Source: an uncultured Prevotella sp.
GTDB taxonomy: Bacteria > Bacteroidota > Bacteroidia > Bacteroidales > Bacteroidaceae
Assembly (NCBI GenBank): GCA_947177775.1
Contig: CAMWVS010000011.1
Span: 1-61,479, forward strand
Direction of reading: 5' to 3'
Length of the DNA stretch: 61,479 nt
The number at the start of each line of letters is the position of its first letter. Within the stretch, counting starts at the first letter, position 1. Made by a program: the position numbers and the translations under genes. Shown here in pieces: positions 27,085-35,983 of this stretch. The notes under the pieces were generated by a model, which worked only from the letters and a program-made list of their open reading frames with translations, did no database searches and was not told the origin of the DNA.

Positions 27085-27597
27085 ATGAGAAGAGCCGTAT
27101 TTCTCGCCATTGCCGCCATCATGGCGGTGACAGTCAGCGCCCAAGGCGTGCAGGACTTTGCCTCCCGTTTCGTCCGGGAGTGTGACGTGGACACGGCCAT
27201 ACAGTGCATAACGGTAAGTCCGAAGATGATGGAGCAGCTCACCAGAAAGGCCGGAACGGACAACAACGAGAGTATGGCCCAGGCCATACAGAAGCTCCGA
27301 AGCGCCCGCATCGTGACCACAAGCACCCACTGCGAGACATACTACCGCCAGGCGGAAAACCTCCTGAAGAAGAACGCACAGCGCTTCAAACACAACAAGG
27401 ACTACCGCAACGGCCACGGCCACGGAACGTTCTACACACGAAAGACGCGCAACGGCGATACCGTGGAGCTTGTCATGCTCCACGCCGACACGGACTCCGA
27501 CATCCTCGTGATTGTCAATCTCACCGGCGACATCGACGAAGAGTTCATCAGCACCATCACACGGACCTTCGGAAACCGCAAGAGCGACATTGACTGA
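27085..27597 (+). CDS. DUF4252 domain protein, secreted
   Basis: The 170-residue protein has a signal peptide (MRRAVFLAIAAIMAVTVSAQ). The DUF4252 core follows: DFASRFVRECDVDTAIQCIT, then KMMEQL and a C-terminal strand-helix (LVIVNLTGDIDEEFI). The ATG directly follows the stop of the anti-sigma gene, so it belongs to the sigma operon and may sense or transmit an envelope signal. The function of the family is not established. Confidence 0.83.
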   Translation: MRRAVFLAIAAIMAVTVSAQGVQDFASRFVRECDVDTAIQCITVSPKMMEQLTRKAGTDNNESMAQAIQKLRSARIVTTSTHCETYYRQAENLLKKNAQRFKHNKDYRNGHGHGTFYTRKTRNGDTVELVMLHADTDSDILVIVNLTGDIDEEFISTITRTFGNRKSDID

Positions 27598-27992
27598 ACA
27601 GCAGGACGGAGCTGCAAGACACAACGGAACACGGCTGAAAACATGCCGGAAGACCGCAAAAAGAAGAAATTTCTATGCTTTCTCTTAATAATAATCATTT
27701 CAAAGTAAAACAACAACGAAACTGTGAAGTTTCATTTCTCTCAAATTTTTCATAACATACTAACGTAGGAAAGGGTCGCTCGGGAAACCGCAGCGGCCCT
27801 GTTTTTTTTATTTCCTCAGGAGCAAGGCAGGGCCACAGGGAACAAACGGCAGCAAGGCCACAGCGCATCATTCGGAAACCGGTTGCCAATCAATAGCCCG
27901 AAAAAGGAAGCCAACTCGTTTTCCTCCTGCGATAAAGCGTCATTGATGTTTTTTTGCTACCTTTGCAGCAGCGAACATAACGTGAAAAGACA
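27598..27992. other. intergenic after the sigma operon
   Basis: The 395-base gap contains the terminator at 27773-27809 and a plus-strand TACCTTTG -7 element (27958-27965), 28 bases before the next ATG. No -33 match is clear. No gene is visible. Confidence 0.5.
27773..27809 (+). terminator. intrinsic terminator
   Basis: GGGTCGCTCGG pairs with CCG-C-AGCGGCCC (one bulge, one G-U) around a GAAA loop, followed by T8 (27802-27809). It lies 175 bases after the DUF4252 gene. Confidence 0.75.
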
Positions 27993-28748
27993 ATGAAACA
28001 TATACTTTCCAAGGCCGCTGCGGCAAGCATGGGGAATGTCGTGGCCCTCGTATTCATTCTCACCGGCAGTCCGACTGCTGCGAAACAAGAGTCAGGACAG
28101 GCTGCCGCACAACGTATAGCGGCAACCCAACAGAAGCCCAGGCAGACAACAGCGCAACGCATGGCGGCGGCCGGATATGTGGACATCAGCGACATTGACA
28201 AATCCATTAAAGTCAGTCTGATGTACTCCCGGGCCGACAATTTCACGGGGCGTGTGCTCTACGGAGACCTCCGTGAGGCCTATCTCCATCCGCTCGCGGC
28301 CGCCGCACTGAAGAAAGCCCAGGCAAGACTCAGGCAGTTGCGCCCCGACCTGAGCCTGAAAGTCTACGATGCGGCACGGCCGATGTCCATCCAGCAGAAG
28401 ATGTGGGACGCCGTGAAGGACACTGACCACAGCTTCTACGTGAGCAACCCGAAAAACGGCGGCGGCCTCCACAACTACGGGTTGGCTGTGGATTTGACCC
28501 TGTGCCGTGCCAACGGTGACACCATACCGATGGGCACCAGAATAGACAACATGACCGTTCTGTCCCACATTGACCGCGAGGAACAACTTGCTGACCAGAA
28601 AAAGATAAGCCGCGAGGCTCTCGCCAACCGCCGCCTGTTGCGCGAAGTCATGAAATATGCGGGCTGGAAACCGCTGCGCACGGAGTGGTGGCACTTCAAT
28701 CTGCGCTCAAGAGCGGAAGCTAAAAAGAACTTCAAAGTGATAAAATGA
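27993..28748 (+). CDS. M15D D-alanyl-D-alanine dipeptidase (VanX/DdpX-like)
   Basis: The 251-residue exported protein has a weak signal region in the first 30 residues, then the VanX-type domain: VDISDIDKSIKVSLMYSRAD, KVYDAARPMSIQQKMWD, the zinc site GGLHNYGLAVDLTL (His and Asp), and EWWHFNL with the catalytic Glu and second zinc His. It should cleave D-Ala-D-Ala or related dipeptides in the periplasm for wall recycling. Nothing nearby suggests glycopeptide resistance (no VanH/VanA). Confidence 0.88.
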   Translation: MKHILSKAAAASMGNVVALVFILTGSPTAAKQESGQAAAQRIAATQQKPRQTTAQRMAAAGYVDISDIDKSIKVSLMYSRADNFTGRVLYGDLREAYLHPLAAAALKKAQARLRQLRPDLSLKVYDAARPMSIQQKMWDAVKDTDHSFYVSNPKNGGGLHNYGLAVDLTLCRANGDTIPMGTRIDNMTVLSHIDREEQLADQKKISREALANRRLLREVMKYAGWKPLRTEWWHFNLRSRAEAKKNFKVIK

Positions 28749-28903
28749 CGGTTCCGGGACCCCGGAACACGTATACAGGACTTCCGGAACGGCATCTCCC
28801 GCACCACCGGACCACATGACATCACGCCCCGGGCCATATTTGCCGCGCGCCCGGACTGCATATATTGAAACTCAGGACGAAATCTCCCAAACAACATCCT
28901 CAC

Positions 28904-30217
28904 ATGACTACCGAAGAATTCATCTCCATCCATGCAGACGACGACGTACGTCAGCTGGCTCTGAAAGCGCGCCCTGACGGCGACATCGACCTTCCCTTTG
29001 CCCTCGACCAGATTGCCGGACGTCAGACTGCACGCCGCAAACTGCCGTCATGGGCAGCCACCGAAGGCATCATATATCCTCCCCATCTGTCCATGGAGCA
29101 GTGTTCGGGAGAACCGGCAGCGCGCTATAAGGCTTCCGTTGCCGCCCGCCTGACACACCGCGCGTACGCTGCTGCCGACGGCCATGACGCCGCAACCGGA
29201 GCTACGGACACAACCGGCGGAAGGCTGAACGCCAGGGAAGACGGGCAGCGAGACAACCGGGAGGAACGCGACGGGATTCTCGTGGACATCACGGGAGGAT
29301 TCGGCGTTGACTTCTCATATATGGCCCGGGAATTCGGGAAAGCCATATATGTGGAGCGTCAGGAACACCTGTGCCGCATTGCGGAGGCCAATTTCCGCCG
29401 TCTCGGACTGACACAGGCAGTCACAATCAACGGCGACGGACCTGAATATATAGCCGGGATGGAAGACCACGCATCACTGATATATGCTGACCCGGCGCGC
29501 CGCGACGACCATGGCGGACGGACTTTCGCCATCAGCGACTGCACGCCGGACATCCTCTCTATCCTCGGCATGCTGCTCAACCATGCCCCTCACGTCATGC
29601 TGAAGCTCTCGCCTATGCTCGACTGGCGCAAAGCCGTGAGGGACATCAGCGAAACCGGAGCGACGGTGAGTGAAGTCCACATAGTGGCGACGGCCGGTGA
29701 ATGCAAGGAGCTGCTGATCGTCATCTGCCGCGAGCCGGCCAACGGGCTGCGGATATTCTGCGTGAACGACGGAACCACTGTCGAATATGACGCAGACGAG
29801 ACCGTCCCCGAACCGTCCTCCGCCGCCGGCTGTCCCGACGAGGACATTCCCGCTCCGCCCTGCTATGTCTATGAGCCCAACGCTTCGGTCATGAAAGCAG
29901 GATGTTTCGGGCTGATAGCCTCACGCTACGGTGTACGTCAGATCAGCCGTGACAGCCATCTCTTCGTATCCCGCAACGCGGTCGGCGACTTTCCCGGCCG
30001 ACGGTTTGAGGTCACGGCAGTGACGACGATGAACAAGAAAGAACTGCGCCGGACACTGTCCGGAGTCACCAAGGCCAACATAACGGTCAGAAACTTTCCC
30101 ATGAACACGGCCACTCTGCGCCGCAGGCTGAAACTGGCCGAGGGCGGCGACACCTACATCATGGCCACTACAACCGCAGGAGGCTGCCACATCCTTCTTA
30201 TCTGCAACAAGGCATAA
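28904..30217 (+). CDS. SAM-dependent methyltransferase with THUMP-like domain
   Basis: The 437-residue protein was started at 28904 (MTTEEFISIHADDDVRQLAL); an upstream GTG/ATG frame is weaker. An N-terminal helical region with LPSWAATEGIIYPPHLSMEQ is followed by a Rossmann methyltransferase core (LVDITGGFGVDFSYMAREF, IYVERQEHLC, LIYADPARRDDHGGRTF). The C-terminal half, with YEPNASVMKAGCFG and RYGVRQISRDSHLFVS, matches the THUMP-like domain of Bacteroidetes methyltransferases. A nucleic-acid substrate (tRNA or rRNA) is likely but unproven. Confidence 0.83.
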   Translation: MTTEEFISIHADDDVRQLALKARPDGDIDLPFALDQIAGRQTARRKLPSWAATEGIIYPPHLSMEQCSGEPAARYKASVAARLTHRAYAAADGHDAATGATDTTGGRLNAREDGQRDNREERDGILVDITGGFGVDFSYMAREFGKAIYVERQEHLCRIAEANFRRLGLTQAVTINGDGPEYIAGMEDHASLIYADPARRDDHGGRTFAISDCTPDILSILGMLLNHAPHVMLKLSPMLDWRKAVRDISETGATVSEVHIVATAGECKELLIVICREPANGLRIFCVNDGTTVEYDADETVPEPSSAAGCPDEDIPAPPCYVYEPNASVMKAGCFGLIASRYGVRQISRDSHLFVSRNAVGDFPGRRFEVTAVTTMNKKELRRTLSGVTKANITVRNFPMNTATLRRRLKLAEGGDTYIMATTTAGGCHILLICNKA

Positions 30218-30322
30218 AGCGGATTCCGGACCGGACTTTCCGTTCCCTTCGTGACAGCCGCCCGTTTCCGGCTACGGCAGAAAAACAGGGACTCCTCTGA
30301 CACCATAACTCCCAACTTATAG

Positions 30323-30363
30323 AGGGTGTTTCAAAATACAGATGAAGCATTTTGAAACACCCT
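30323..30363. terminator. perfect 15-bp hairpin between convergent genes
   Basis: AGGGTGTTTCAAAAT and ATTTTGAAACACCCT flank an 11-base loop. No T-run follows on plus. It lies 105 bases after the methyltransferase stop and may act as a 3' stabiliser or processing site. Confidence 0.5.
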
Positions 30364-30366
30364 CAG

Positions 30367-30403
30367 AAAAAAAAGCCGGCCTTTCCTCACGGAAAAGCCG
30401 GCT
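30367..30403 (-). terminator. intrinsic terminator of the OmpA-family gene
   Basis: On minus, AGCCGGCTTTTCC pairs with GGAAAGGCCGGCT around GTGA, followed by T8 (30374-30367). The one mismatch is a G-U pair in the minus RNA, as expected if it serves the minus-strand gene. Confidence 0.85.
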
Positions 30404-30454
30404 CCATCAGCAGACATGAGAAAAAGTCAAACTGATGAATAAATAAAGATTAAA

Positions 30455-31594
30455 TTAGTCTACGACAGTCTCTGTAATGGTCTCTTTTACGATTTTCTCA
30501 GCCTTGCCGTCAACAATGACACAGCGGTTCTTGTCGTTATCTTCGAAAGGCTGTACGCTGTCACCCTTGCTGTCGGTAACGATGCGTGAAGCGTCGGCGC
30601 CATATTCCTTGACAAGCGTTTCCTTATACTGGTCAGCACGCTGCTTGGCATACTTGACGTTGAGCTTCGGAGTGCCCGTTCCCTTGTCGGCATAACCGAC
30701 AACTGTCACCGTTGCCGCGGGATATTCCTTAAGGAAGTCGGCAACACGCTTCATCTGGGCTTTATTTCCTTCGGCGTCAGATTCGCGAATCTTATAGAAG
30801 CGCTCTTCGTGGAGCGTGACGGGAACTTTCTTCTCTATCGTGCGTGTTACGACGCGTGGTTCGGGCTTGGGTTCGGGCTTAGGTGCCGGTGCAACCACTT
30901 CCGCCACTTTCTCGACAACGGGTGCGGGAGCTGCCTTGCGGAACTTATGGCCGAAACGGAAGCTCAGACCGAGCGAAGCGGTGACCATCCAGTCGTCGGT
31001 GTTGTTGTACTTCGAGTTGAAGCGGTCGTCAAGGCTGTTGGCAGCCACTTCGAGCGATACGCCGAAAGGCTTGCGCACGTTTGTCTCCAAACGCAGTCCG
31101 GCACGAATGTTGTGGCTCAGACGGTTATCGTCCCATACCAACGGCATGTTTACGCCACTCTTGCCGGCAGCGGCCATGGCATTGGCCTCGTCGTTGCCCC
31201 AGGCGTTGGTCAGACCGATACCGCCTACGAAAATGACGTTGAGAAAATGGTTGTCTTTCTTGCAGACGAGATTGGTCAGATTGACAAGCAGGTCCGCATT
31301 GGTCGTGATATAATTGTATTTGTAATATCCCAGATTGTCAAATCCGCTCTTGGCCTCCCAGCCGCTCACGTGGAGACGCGCTCCGACTACGGGAGTGAAA
31401 TAGTGGCCGAAAGAGACTGCGCCTACCGGTGTGAACAACTTGTCCTTCTTGGCGTCGGTCAGCGTAATCTGTCCGCCACCCTGAACTTCCACATAGCTGT
31501 AGGACTTCAGCTTCCCGTTTTCGCTCTCCTGGGCATTCACTGCTCCGGAGGCCAGCAGGCATATAGCCGCTGCTAAGACTTGCTTCTTGTACAT
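30455..31594 (-). CDS. OmpA-family outer-membrane protein
   Basis: The 379-residue protein has a signal peptide (MYKKQVLAAAICLLASGAV, then NAQ). An N-terminal eight-strand barrel-like region follows, then a proline/alanine/lysine-rich linker (APAPKPEPKPEPRVV) and a C-terminal OmpA-like peptidoglycan-binding domain. In that domain VVGYADKGTGTPKLN and KYAKQRADQYKETLV keep the Asp and Arg that bind diaminopimelate. It links outer membrane and wall and is probably abundant. It has a perfect promoter on minus and a strong terminator. Confidence 0.92.
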   Translation of the reverse strand: MYKKQVLAAAICLLASGAVNAQESENGKLKSYSYVEVQGGGQITLTDAKKDKLFTPVGAVSFGHYFTPVVGARLHVSGWEAKSGFDNLGYYKYNYITTNADLLVNLTNLVCKKDNHFLNVIFVGGIGLTNAWGNDEANAMAAAGKSGVNMPLVWDDNRLSHNIRAGLRLETNVRKPFGVSLEVAANSLDDRFNSKYNNTDDWMVTASLGLSFRFGHKFRKAAPAPVVEKVAEVVAPAPKPEPKPEPRVVTRTIEKKVPVTLHEERFYKIRESDAEGNKAQMKRVADFLKEYPAATVTVVGYADKGTGTPKLNVKYAKQRADQYKETLVKEYGADASRIVTDSKGDSVQPFEDNDKNRCVIVDGKAEKIVKETITETVVD

Positions 31595-31637
31595 TTGTTT
31601 TTAAGTTATTACGTGAAAAATAAATTTCTTTTGTGGA

Positions 31638-31669
31638 CAAAAGTATTACATATTATCGAGATTACCAAA
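31638..31669 (-). promoter_or_regulatory. promoter of the OmpA-family gene
   Basis: On minus, TTTG (31669-31666), a 20-base spacer and TACTTTTG (31645-31638) match the Bacteroidetes consensus perfectly, giving a leader of roughly 40 bases. Confidence 0.82.
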
Positions 31670-31874
31670 TTTTAATCATTCTTTTTTTACATTACAGTTC
31701 CTTTTTCACTGCTTTTCCATTACTTTTTCATTACAGGAAGCCATCGGAATGTAAAGAAAACATAACTGTTTTTCCGTATGTATTTTCTCTCAAAAAAATG
31801 TCATTATTTCTGCCGAAATGCTGCTGATCCGCAGTTTCCGTTCCGTTTTTCGGGAAAAATCCGACGGGCGTCGG

Positions 31875-31981
31875 GCCGTAAGGGCCTCCTTGGTCTGCAA
31901 CGGGGCTACCGTTGAACTGCAACGGTGGCTCCGTTGGAACGCGAAAGCAGCCCCGTTGCAGACCAAGGAGGCCCTTACGGC
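31875..31981. repeat. 107-bp palindromic element, copy 1
   Basis: Left arm 31875-31907 (begins GCCGTAAGGGCCTCCTTGG) and right arm 31949-31981 (ends AAGGAGGCCCTTACGGC) are a perfect 33-bp inverted repeat around a 41-base centre. The centre contains its own hairpin ACCGTTG-AACTG-CAACGGT and repeats the arm motif TGCAACGG-GGCT. Copies 2 and 3 are at 49135 and 60300. No target-site duplication is visible. Confidence 0.95.
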
Positions 31982-32039
31982 AAGAAGGAAAGGACCGGAA
32001 ATGATGCACACTTTCCGATATTCAAGCCTAACCCACTGT

Positions 32040-32093
32040 GAATCAGAAAGAAAAAGATGCACACCCAAAACTCGCGAATTTCCGACCGCGGGA
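32040..32093 (+). repeat. conserved block downstream of element copy 1
   Basis: GAATCAG at 32040 and, 24 bases on, CCCAAAACTCGCGAATTT and CCGACCGCGGGA (32064-32093) correspond closely to 49289-49341 after copy 2, at nearly the same distances from the palindrome. Copy 3 lacks a clear counterpart. Confidence 0.7.
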
Positions 32094-32338
32094 TTTTTAT
32101 TTTCAAATAATCAATTCTACAGAGGATATTTGTAAGAATTAATCAGAATTCAGGCCAGCCGGGCCAAAGATGGAGAACCGGAAGGATGAGGGACGGTTGC
32201 CCGTAAGCCATGTTTTTCATGGGAAGCAGGAAGAAAACAGTGAATTTTACACTTGTCAGTTGAACCTGCGGCTGGAAGAAAACAGGAAGAAAACATGAAT
32301 AAAACAGAAAGGCAGATGAATTCTTTTTCCTCTTTTCC

Positions 32339-32369
32339 TTTGTTCTTCCCCCGATTTGCAGTATCTTTG
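32339..32369 (+). promoter_or_regulatory. promoter of the GNAT gene
   Basis: TTTG (32339-32342), a 19-base spacer and TATCTTTG (32362-32369) match the consensus. The leader to the ATG at 32500 is about 125 bases. Confidence 0.8.
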
Positions 32370-32499
32370 CAGGGAATAGGCTCAAAGCCGGCCTGACCGC
32401 AACGGACGGACCTACGGACGCGGCGGACATGACAAAGACCGGACGGCGTGGACGTATGGCCGCGTCGGAGCGATTTTTTTAGAAACAAACCGGACCGAA

Positions 32500-33648
32500 A
32501 TGTCACCAATAGAGATAAGAAAAGTAGAAAACAGGAAGGATCTCGAGACCTTCATCCAATTCCATTATGACCTTTACCGCGGCGACCGCTATGACGTTCC
32601 AAATCTCCGCAGCGACGAAATCAACACGCTGAGCAAGAATAAGAACGCGGCGTTCGACTTCTGCGAAGCCGACTATTTCATGGCTTTCCGCGACGGGCGC
32701 ATGGTGGGACGTATTGCAGCCATCATCAACCGTAAGGCAAACGAACGCTGGGAGCGCAAAAGCGTGCGCTTCGGATGGATTGACTTCATCGACGACATTG
32801 AAGTGTCGACAGCGTTGCTACAGGCCGTCGAAGACTGGGGACGCCAGCGGGGAATGACCGAAATAGTAGGTCCGCTGGGATTCACGGACATGGATCCGGA
32901 AGGCATGCTCATCCACGGATTCGACCAGCTCGGAACACAGGCAACGCTCTACAACTATCCCTACTATCCCGAACACATGGAACGCATGGGCGGATGGAAG
33001 AAGGACAACGACTACGTGGAATACAAACTCTACGTCCCGGAAACCGTCCCGGAGAAATATCAGAAGATAGCCGAGATGATCACCAAGCGCTACAACCTCC
33101 ACGTGAAGAAACTCACGAAGAAGGACGTCTTCGAAGGCGGTTACGGACAGAAGATTTTCGACGTCATAAACGATACCTTCGGCCATCTTTACGGCTACTC
33201 ACAACTCAGCCAGCGCCAGATAGACCAGTATGTGAAGATGTATCTGCCCATGGCCGACCTCAATCTGGTGACGCTCATCGAAGACCGCAACACGCCCGAC
33301 AACAAGGTGGTAGGCGTGGGAATCACCATACCGTCGCTGGCCCGCGCCCTGCAGCGCTGCCGCAACGGAAGGCTGCTGCCCTTCGGATGGTGGCACGTGC
33401 TGAGAGCGCTGAAGTTCCACAAGACCGACGTCGTGGACCTGCTCCTGATCGGCATTCTGCCGGAATACCGTTCCAAAGGAGCCAACGCCCTGCTGTTCTC
33501 CGACCTCATTCCATGGTATCAGAAATATGGCTTCAAGTGGGGCGAGACACACGTGGAGATGGAGACCAACGAGAAGGTGCAGAGCCAGTGGCAATATCTC
33601 GAACGTGAATGCCACAAGCGCAGAAGGTGCTACGTGAAGAATATATAG
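32500..33648 (+). CDS. GNAT-family N-acetyltransferase-like protein
   Basis: The 382-residue protein begins MSPIEIRKVENRKDLETFIQ. The N-terminal half has a GNAT-like fold (DYFMAFRDGRMVGRIAAIIN, WIDFIDDIEVSTALLQAVED, GPLGFTDMDPEGMLIHGF). The C-terminal half has VDLLLIGILPEYRSKGANAL, an acetyl-CoA loop-like segment. This long, two-part form is widespread in Bacteroidetes and its acceptor is unknown. It stands alone with its own promoter. Confidence 0.8.
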   Translation: MSPIEIRKVENRKDLETFIQFHYDLYRGDRYDVPNLRSDEINTLSKNKNAAFDFCEADYFMAFRDGRMVGRIAAIINRKANERWERKSVRFGWIDFIDDIEVSTALLQAVEDWGRQRGMTEIVGPLGFTDMDPEGMLIHGFDQLGTQATLYNYPYYPEHMERMGGWKKDNDYVEYKLYVPETVPEKYQKIAEMITKRYNLHVKKLTKKDVFEGGYGQKIFDVINDTFGHLYGYSQLSQRQIDQYVKMYLPMADLNLVTLIEDRNTPDNKVVGVGITIPSLARALQRCRNGRLLPFGWWHVLRALKFHKTDVVDLLLIGILPEYRSKGANALLFSDLIPWYQKYGFKWGETHVEMETNEKVQSQWQYLERECHKRRRCYVKNI

Positions 33649-33649
33649 G

Positions 33650-33830
33650 GGCCCCAGCCCTCCCAAAGGGAAGGGGGCCTACGAGATGGGAAAAAAATCC
33701 CTCACGACAGTAATAAATTCCCCGCAGGTCTCTTTCCCACTTGAGGGAACCGGAGGGGGCCGAAATATAAACTTAATAAATTCCCCGCAGGTCTCTCCCC
33801 ATTGGGGGAGCCGGAGGGGGCCGAAATATG
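33650..33830. repeat. tandem GC-rich hairpin repeats leading into parE
   Basis: One diverged unit (33650-33690, GCCCTCCCAAAGGGAAGGGG) precedes two near-identical units of about 58 bases at 33711-33769 and 33774-33830. Each of these runs TAATAAATTCCCCGCAGGTC, a small CCC/GGG hairpin, then GGAGGGGGCCGAAATAT. The second unit ends with ATATG, where its partner has ATATA, and that ATG is the parE start codon. A related unit in inverse orientation is at about 48307-48356. Confidence 0.85.
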
Positions 33831-35777
33831 ACTGACGAACTACAACCCATCGTTGAATATACCGACGACAACATCCGCCACCTGTCGGACATGGAACACG
33901 TGCGCACCCGACCGGGAATGTATATCGGCCGGCTGGGCGACGGACAGCTGCCCGAGGACGGTATCTACGTACTGCTGAAGGAAGTGACGGACAACTCCAT
34001 TGACGAGTTCAAGATGAAAGCCGGCAACCGTATCGAGATTGACATAAAGGACAATCTGCGTGTCTCCGTACGCGACTACGGCCGCGGCATACCGCAGGGC
34101 AAGATGATAGAAGCCGTGAGCGTGCTCAATACCGGCGGAAAATATGACTCGAAAGCCTTCAAGAAGAGCGTAGGACTCAACGGCGTGGGCATAAAGGCCG
34201 TCAATGCGCTCAGCTCCCGCTTCGAGGTGGCCTCGTTCCGTGACGGCAAGGTGAGACGCGCCGTCTTCGAGAGAGGCGTGCTCCGGAGCGACGTGACAGA
34301 AGACACAACCGACGAAAACGGAACATACATCTACTTCGAACCGGACGACACGCTGTTCCTGAACTACTCCTTCCACAACGACATCGTTGAGACGATGCTC
34401 CGCAACTATACCTATCTGAACACGGGGCTCATCATCATGTACAACGGACGGCGCATCGTCAGCCGCCACGGACTGAAAGACCTGCTCAACGACACGATGA
34501 CCAACGACGGCATCTATCCCATCATCCACCTCAAGGGCGAGGACATCGAGATTGCCTTCACCCACACGGGACAGTATGGCGAGGAATACCACTCGTTCGT
34601 CAACGGACAGCACACAACCCAGGGCGGAACACACCAGAGCGCTTTCAAGGAGCACATAGCCAAGACAATAAAGGATTTCTACAGCAAGAACCTCGAATAC
34701 ACCGACATACGAAACGGTCTCGTGGGCGCCATTGCGCTCAACGTCGAGGAACCCATGTTCGAGAGCCAGACAAAAATAAAGCTCGGTTCGCTCACGATGG
34801 CTCCGGACGGAGGCGTGAGCATCAACAAATACGTTGGCGACTTCATAAAGAACGAGGTGGACAACTTCCTCCACAAGCACGCCGACGTGGCCGAAGTGAT
34901 GCTCCAGAAAATACAGGAAAGCGAAAAGGAGCGCAAGGCCATGGCCGGGGTGACCAAGCTGGCACGCGAACGGGCCAAAAAAGCCAATCTCCACAACCGC
35001 AAGCTGCGCGACTGCCGCATACACTTCAGCGACGTGAAGGACAACCGGAAAGAAGAAAGTTCGATATTCATCACCGAGGGCGACTCGGCCAGCGGAAGCA
35101 TAACCAAAAGCCGCGACGTCAACACACAGGCCGTGTTCTCACTGCGCGGAAAACCGCTGAACTCTTTCGGACTGACAAAGAAGGTTGTCTATGAGAACGA
35201 AGAGTTCAACCTGCTGCAGGCCGCACTCGACATAGAGGAGGGCCTCGACACGCTGCGCTACAACAAGGTTATCGTGGCGACCGATGCCGATGTGGACGGT
35301 ATGCACATCCGTCTGCTCATCATCACGTTCTTCCTGCAGTTCTTCCCCGACCTCATCAAGAAAGGCCACGTCTACGTCCTGCAGACACCGCTGTTCCGCG
35401 TGCGCAACCGCCGCACGAAGATAAAGAACAAGCAGGTTCTGGCCGAAGCCGCCGCCAAACCCGAACGGAAGAAGAGCGACTTCATCACACGTTACTGCTA
35501 CAGCGAGGAGGAACGCATCAACGCCATAGAAGCCCTCGGACCCGATCCCGAGATTACACGATTCAAAGGTCTCGGCGAGATCTCGCCCGAGGAGTTTGTC
35601 AACTTCATCGGGCCGGACATGCGCCTCGAACAGGTGACGCTCCACAAGACGGACCAGGTCCAGAAGCTGCTCGCCTACTACATGGGAAAGAACACGCCGG
35701 AACGCCAAAACTTCATCATCGACAATCTCGTGATTGAAGAAGACCGGCCGGAAGAGGAGGAAGAGGAACATTTTTAG
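33828..35777 (+). CDS. parE: DNA topoisomerase IV subunit B (type IIA)
   Basis: The 649-residue ATPase subunit of a type IIA topoisomerase. The GHKL ATPase domain has [36 protein letters not shown] and [18 protein letters not shown]. The Toprim domain has [13 protein letters not shown] and [14 protein letters not shown]. The DNA-decatenating role needs ParC, whose gene does not follow here; a long hairpin and a convergent gene come next. The start lies at the edge of a tandem repeat (see 33650-33830) and is supported by the usual family N-terminus. Confidence 0.93.
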   Translation: MTDELQPIVEYTDDNIRHLSDMEHVRTRPGMYIGRLGDGQLPEDGIYVLLKEVTDNSIDEFKMKAGNRIEIDIKDNLRVSVRDYGRGIPQGKMIEAVSVLNTGGKYDSKAFKKSVGLNGVGIKAVNALSSRFEVASFRDGKVRRAVFERGVLRSDVTEDTTDENGTYIYFEPDDTLFLNYSFHNDIVETMLRNYTYLNTGLIIMYNGRRIVSRHGLKDLLNDTMTNDGIYPIIHLKGEDIEIAFTHTGQYGEEYHSFVNGQHTTQGGTHQSAFKEHIAKTIKDFYSKNLEYTDIRNGLVGAIALNVEEPMFESQTKIKLGSLTMAPDGGVSINKYVGDFIKNEVDNFLHKHADVAEVMLQKIQESEKERKAMAGVTKLARERAKKANLHNRKLRDCRIHFSDVKDNRKEESSIFITEGDSASGSITKSRDVNTQAVFSLRGKPLNSFGLTKKVVYENEEFNLLQAALDIEEGLDTLRYNKVIVATDADVDGMHIRLLIITFFLQFFPDLIKKGHVYVLQTPLFRVRNRRTKIKNKQVLAEAAAKPERKKSDFITRYCYSEEERINAIEALGPDPEITRFKGLGEISPEEFVNFIGPDMRLEQVTLHKTDQVQKLLAYYMGKNTPERQNFIIDNLVIEEDRPEEEEEEHF

Positions 35778-35825
35778 GGCCCACCCGGCATCCGGAGTGA
35801 CAGCAAACAATTAATATCAACGCGA

Positions 35826-35933
35826 CAGGAGACTTAGTTAAAAAAAATGCAGAAGAAGCACATTATAGGGACAATTTCTTGTATATGTCCATACAATGTG
35901 CTTCTTCTGCATTTTTTTTAACTCAGCCTCCTG
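35826..35933. terminator. very long hairpin between parE and VanZ gene
   Basis: Core arms of 38 bases (35836-35873, 35886-35923) with two mismatches enclose a 12-base loop and contain ATGCAGAAGAAGCACATT and its complement. Pairing extends outward (CAGGAG / CTCCTG) to about 54 bases per arm. A8 and T8 tracts are paired inside the stem. Probably a bidirectional terminator for convergent genes. Confidence 0.75.
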
Positions 35934-35983
35934 CATCTTATGTCATTCCTGATGAGGAATAACCATTCTTAGGAATTCCGGAT

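Larger units (their letters stand above)
31595..32499. other. 905-bp divergent intergenic region
   Basis: The longest gap in the window lies between the OmpA gene (minus) and the GNAT gene (plus). It holds the OmpA promoter, the first 107-bp palindromic element (31875-31981), a conserved flanking block (32040-32093) and the GNAT promoter. No credible gene was found. Short open frames through the palindrome, such as one ending at 31731 on minus, are artefacts of its GC-rich sequence. Confidence 0.6.

Noticed and set aside
27993..28748. Vancomycin resistance gene (vanX)
   Set aside because: The protein is VanX-like by fold, but there is no vanH, vanA/B or two-component regulator nearby; a wall-recycling dipeptidase is more likely.
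31875..31981. Simple transcription terminator reading of the 107-bp element
   Set aside because: Copies 1 and 2 lie between divergent genes, where no terminator is expected, and no T-run follows the stems.
31731..32009. Open frames on both strands over element copy 1
   Set aside because: They exist because the palindrome is GC-rich and nearly stop-free; there is no domain, start context or codon pattern of a gene.
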